From: Halalkalibacter alkalisediminis
Lineage (GTDB): Bacteria > Bacillota > Bacilli > Bacillales > Bacillaceae_D
Length of the DNA: 64,000 nt
NCBI RefSeq assembly: GCF_028610705.1
Contig: NZ_JAQQWT010000002.1
Coordinates: forward strand, 248,001-312,000
Direction of reading: 5' to 3'
The notes beneath the pieces are model-generated. The model worked only from the letters and a program-made list of their open reading frames with translations, was not told the origin of the DNA and did not search any database. Below are positions 62,751 to 64,000 of the stretch, one piece after another (positions within the stretch are counted from its first letter, which is position 1; every line of letters begins with the position of its first letter). Position numbers and translations under genes: made by a program.

Positions 62751-63455
62751 CTACGACTGATCTAACCAGCTAAAAGTTGGGTATGATTCAGCTCGAACTC
62801 TTTTTGGTTCAGGTTTTGGCTGTTGATTATATTTACGAAATTTCTCTCCCTGTGCTTTCGCTTGGTCTAAAGTCCTGATGCCATTTCGTTTCCATTCAAA
62901 TAAGATTCGATCAATATAACGAAAGTTTAATTTTGCTGAAACAACAGCTTCACGCAAAGCTGCAAGAATTAATTCTGAAGAATGATGGTCTTGGTCTAGC
63001 CACATTGATAGCGTTTCAGCCTCAATGGGGGATAACGGTCTACAAAATTCTTCTTCAAATCTTTTATATAAGATTCCTTCATCATTTTGCTTTTGTTGTT
63101 CTTTCTCCTCGAGCTGTTCCCCTTTCATCAATTGAATTAATCTAGTCCATAACGGTTCAAGCGTAAAATATTCATATAAAATTCCGTGATCATCCCACTT
63201 TTTATCAAGCGTGAGAAACCCATTTCGAATTAATCGTCCAAGCATTTCTGCACATTCATTCATAGATAACGTCATTCGTTCACTTAATAGCTCTGGAGTA
63301 GGAAATCCATCACCTTCATCGATAAACGATTGAACGTGTATAAGAGCAACAAGTTCTTCTTCTTTCAACCCTAACTGTTTATAATGTTTGAGCAATAATG
63401 TTGGTATGGAAAGTTGTCTTTGAGTCGTCCATTTTATAAGTAAATTCTGGTCCAT
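62751..63455 (-). CDS. dnaD: DNA replication initiation protein DnaD
   Basis: Primosome protein that remodels oriC DNA and loads helicase with DnaB and DnaI. 234 residues: N-terminal winged-helix DDBH1 domain (LLLKHYKQLGLKEEELVALI, then FPTPELLSERMTLSMNE) and a DDBH2 domain at about 125-205 (FEEEFCRPLSPIEAETLSMW, LNFRYIDRILFEWKRNG) with the YxxxIxxxW motif. Start ATG 63455 follows AGAGGTG; the two codons before it are not used. First gene of dnaD-nth-ypoC. Confidence 0.96.
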   Translation of the reverse strand: MDQNLLIKWTTQRQLSIPTLLLKHYKQLGLKEEELVALIHVQSFIDEGDGFPTPELLSERMTLSMNECAEMLGRLIRNGFLTLDKKWDDHGILYEYFTLEPLWTRLIQLMKGEQLEEKEQQKQNDEGILYKRFEEEFCRPLSPIEAETLSMWLDQDHHSSELILAALREAVVSAKLNFRYIDRILFEWKRNGIRTLDQAKAQGEKFRKYNQQPKPEPKRVRAESYPTFSWLDQS

Positions 63456-63573
63456 TAGCAAACACCTCTACTCTAATTATAACATGCAAATACGTATACC
63501 GGTGTTTCCTTTTACTGACTGCGCACCTGTTAGCATAGTTATCGTAAACGGCTACTTTTGCTCCTTTTATTGA

Positions 63574-63609
63574 CAAAAGCCTGCTATGAGTGTCCATAAC
63601 AGGCTTTTG
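63574..63609 (-). terminator. Terminator of asnS
   Basis: CAAAAGCCTG-TATG pairs with CATA-CAGGCTTTTG; 23 bases after the asnS stop on the minus strand. Confidence 0.88.
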
Positions 63610-63632
63610 TTGCAGCTTGCGAAGTAAAATGT

Positions 63633-64000
63633 TTAAGGATATAGACGGTTTAAAAGTCTTGGGAATGGAATCGTTTCACGAACATGCTCAACCCCCGAAA
63701 TCCAGGCAACCGTACGTTCTAATCCTAAACCAAAACCTGAGTGTGGAACTGATCCATATTTCCTTAAATCAAGGTACCATTGATATGCATCAAGAGATAA
63801 TTGATGCAATTCTAAGTTTTTCTTTAGTAATTCATAGTCGTGAATACGTTCTGAGCCACCGATTATTTCACCGTAGCCTTCTGGAGCAATAAGATCCGCA
63901 CAAAGAACCACATCATCACGGTCAGGTGCAGGTTGCATATAAAACGGTTTTAAAGATGTTGGGTAATGCGTAATGAACACTGGTTTCTCGTAATGTTCAG
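63633..64000 (-). CDS. asnS: Asparaginyl-tRNA synthetase, C-terminal part (start outside window)
   Basis: Class II aminoacyl-tRNA synthetase that charges tRNA-Asn. About 122 C-terminal residues are present: [20 protein letters not shown], then [15 protein letters not shown] (motif-adjacent, ATP/Mg site), [17 protein letters not shown] with class II motif 3 (GLGLER), and the closing [14 protein letters not shown]. The His/Gly-rich [10 protein letters not shown] and ITHYP in place of the aspartyl-specific pattern favour AsnRS, and asnS-dnaD-nth is the standard Bacillus order. The start lies beyond 64000. Confidence 0.96.
   Translation of the reverse strand, partial: EHYEKPVFITHYPTSLKPFYMQPAPDRDDVVLCADLIAPEGYGEIIGGSERIHDYELLKKNLELHQLSLDAYQWYLDLRKYGSVPHSGFGLGLERTVAWISGVEHVRETIPFPRLLNRLYP

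Overview
The window looks like chromosomal DNA from a spore-forming, motile, low-GC Bacillaceae bacterium, probably a halo- or alkaliphilic Bacillus relative (Alkalihalobacillus/Halalkalibacter type). Evidence: the gene order asnS-dnaD-nth-ypoC then ponA-recU-yppC-yppE, which matches the Bacillus subtilis neighbourhood; sporulation genes (spo0E-like, yhcN/ylaJ, kapB, racA-like); cheV; a dynamin-like dynA; sigma-A, sigma-W and sigma-G type promoters. The genus is an inference, helped by the very acidic external tail of PonA and the ectoine-hydrolase-like enzyme. I saw no rRNA, tRNA, CRISPR array, prophage or insertion sequence.

Layout. 1-4.8 kb: truncated M42 aminopeptidase, an unknown protein, a decayed class B penicillin-binding protein, a cold-shock gene with a long structured leader, and a 32-aa small gene with its own promoter and terminator. 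4.8-8.7 kb: a five-gene minus-strand operon (S66 carboxypeptidase, GrpB, GNAT, Cof phosphatase, DUF523/DUF1722). 8.9-13 kb: EmrE-family exporter, a broken HAD phosphatase, small membrane and lipoproteins, YhcN/YlaJ, Spo0E-like. 13-14.3 kb: a lysine riboswitch with a terminator controls a stand-alone dapA. 14.3-17 kb: acyl-CoA ligase and an EamA transporter.

17.1-25.1 kb is the most distinctive part: a tightly packed catabolic operon (ectoine-hydrolase-like M24 protein, aldehyde dehydrogenase, ACT-less homoserine dehydrogenase, M20 deacylase, cystathionine gamma-synthase/lyase-fold PLP enzyme) with a divergent PucR-type regulator. The enzymes can be arranged into a route from an acylated, gamma-substituted 2-aminobutyrate to homoserine, aspartate semialdehyde and aspartate. 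The transaminase of the known ectoine pathway is missing from the cluster and may be replaced by the PLP enzyme plus homoserine dehydrogenase.

25.2-34.7 kb: kapB with small membrane genes, YpjP-like, glutamate synthase gltA-gltD with a cre-like site, NRDE protein. 34.9-46.5 kb: a sigma-W-type promoter before a TelA/XpaC-like pair, an MBL hydrolase, a CvfC-small acidic protein-ydbS-ydbT operon, a thiol-redox cluster (BrxA bacilliredoxin, CGTC thioredoxin, a WCPDS TlpA-like protein), ytzC-like, rnz and a PfpI-family protein. 46.7-53.5 kb: a decayed NlpC/P60 endopeptidase, YitT, cheV, ilvA, a small membrane gene with a terminator-like leader, a TRIC-family channel, yppE, racA-like and a 39-aa gene behind a good sigma-G promoter. 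53.5-64 kb: yppC, recU-ponA, dynA, ypoC-nth, dnaD and the C-terminal part of asnS.

Three loci (class B PBP, NlpC/P60, HAD phosphatase) carry multiple frameshifts or stops, so this lineage is losing redundant cell-wall and phosphatase genes.
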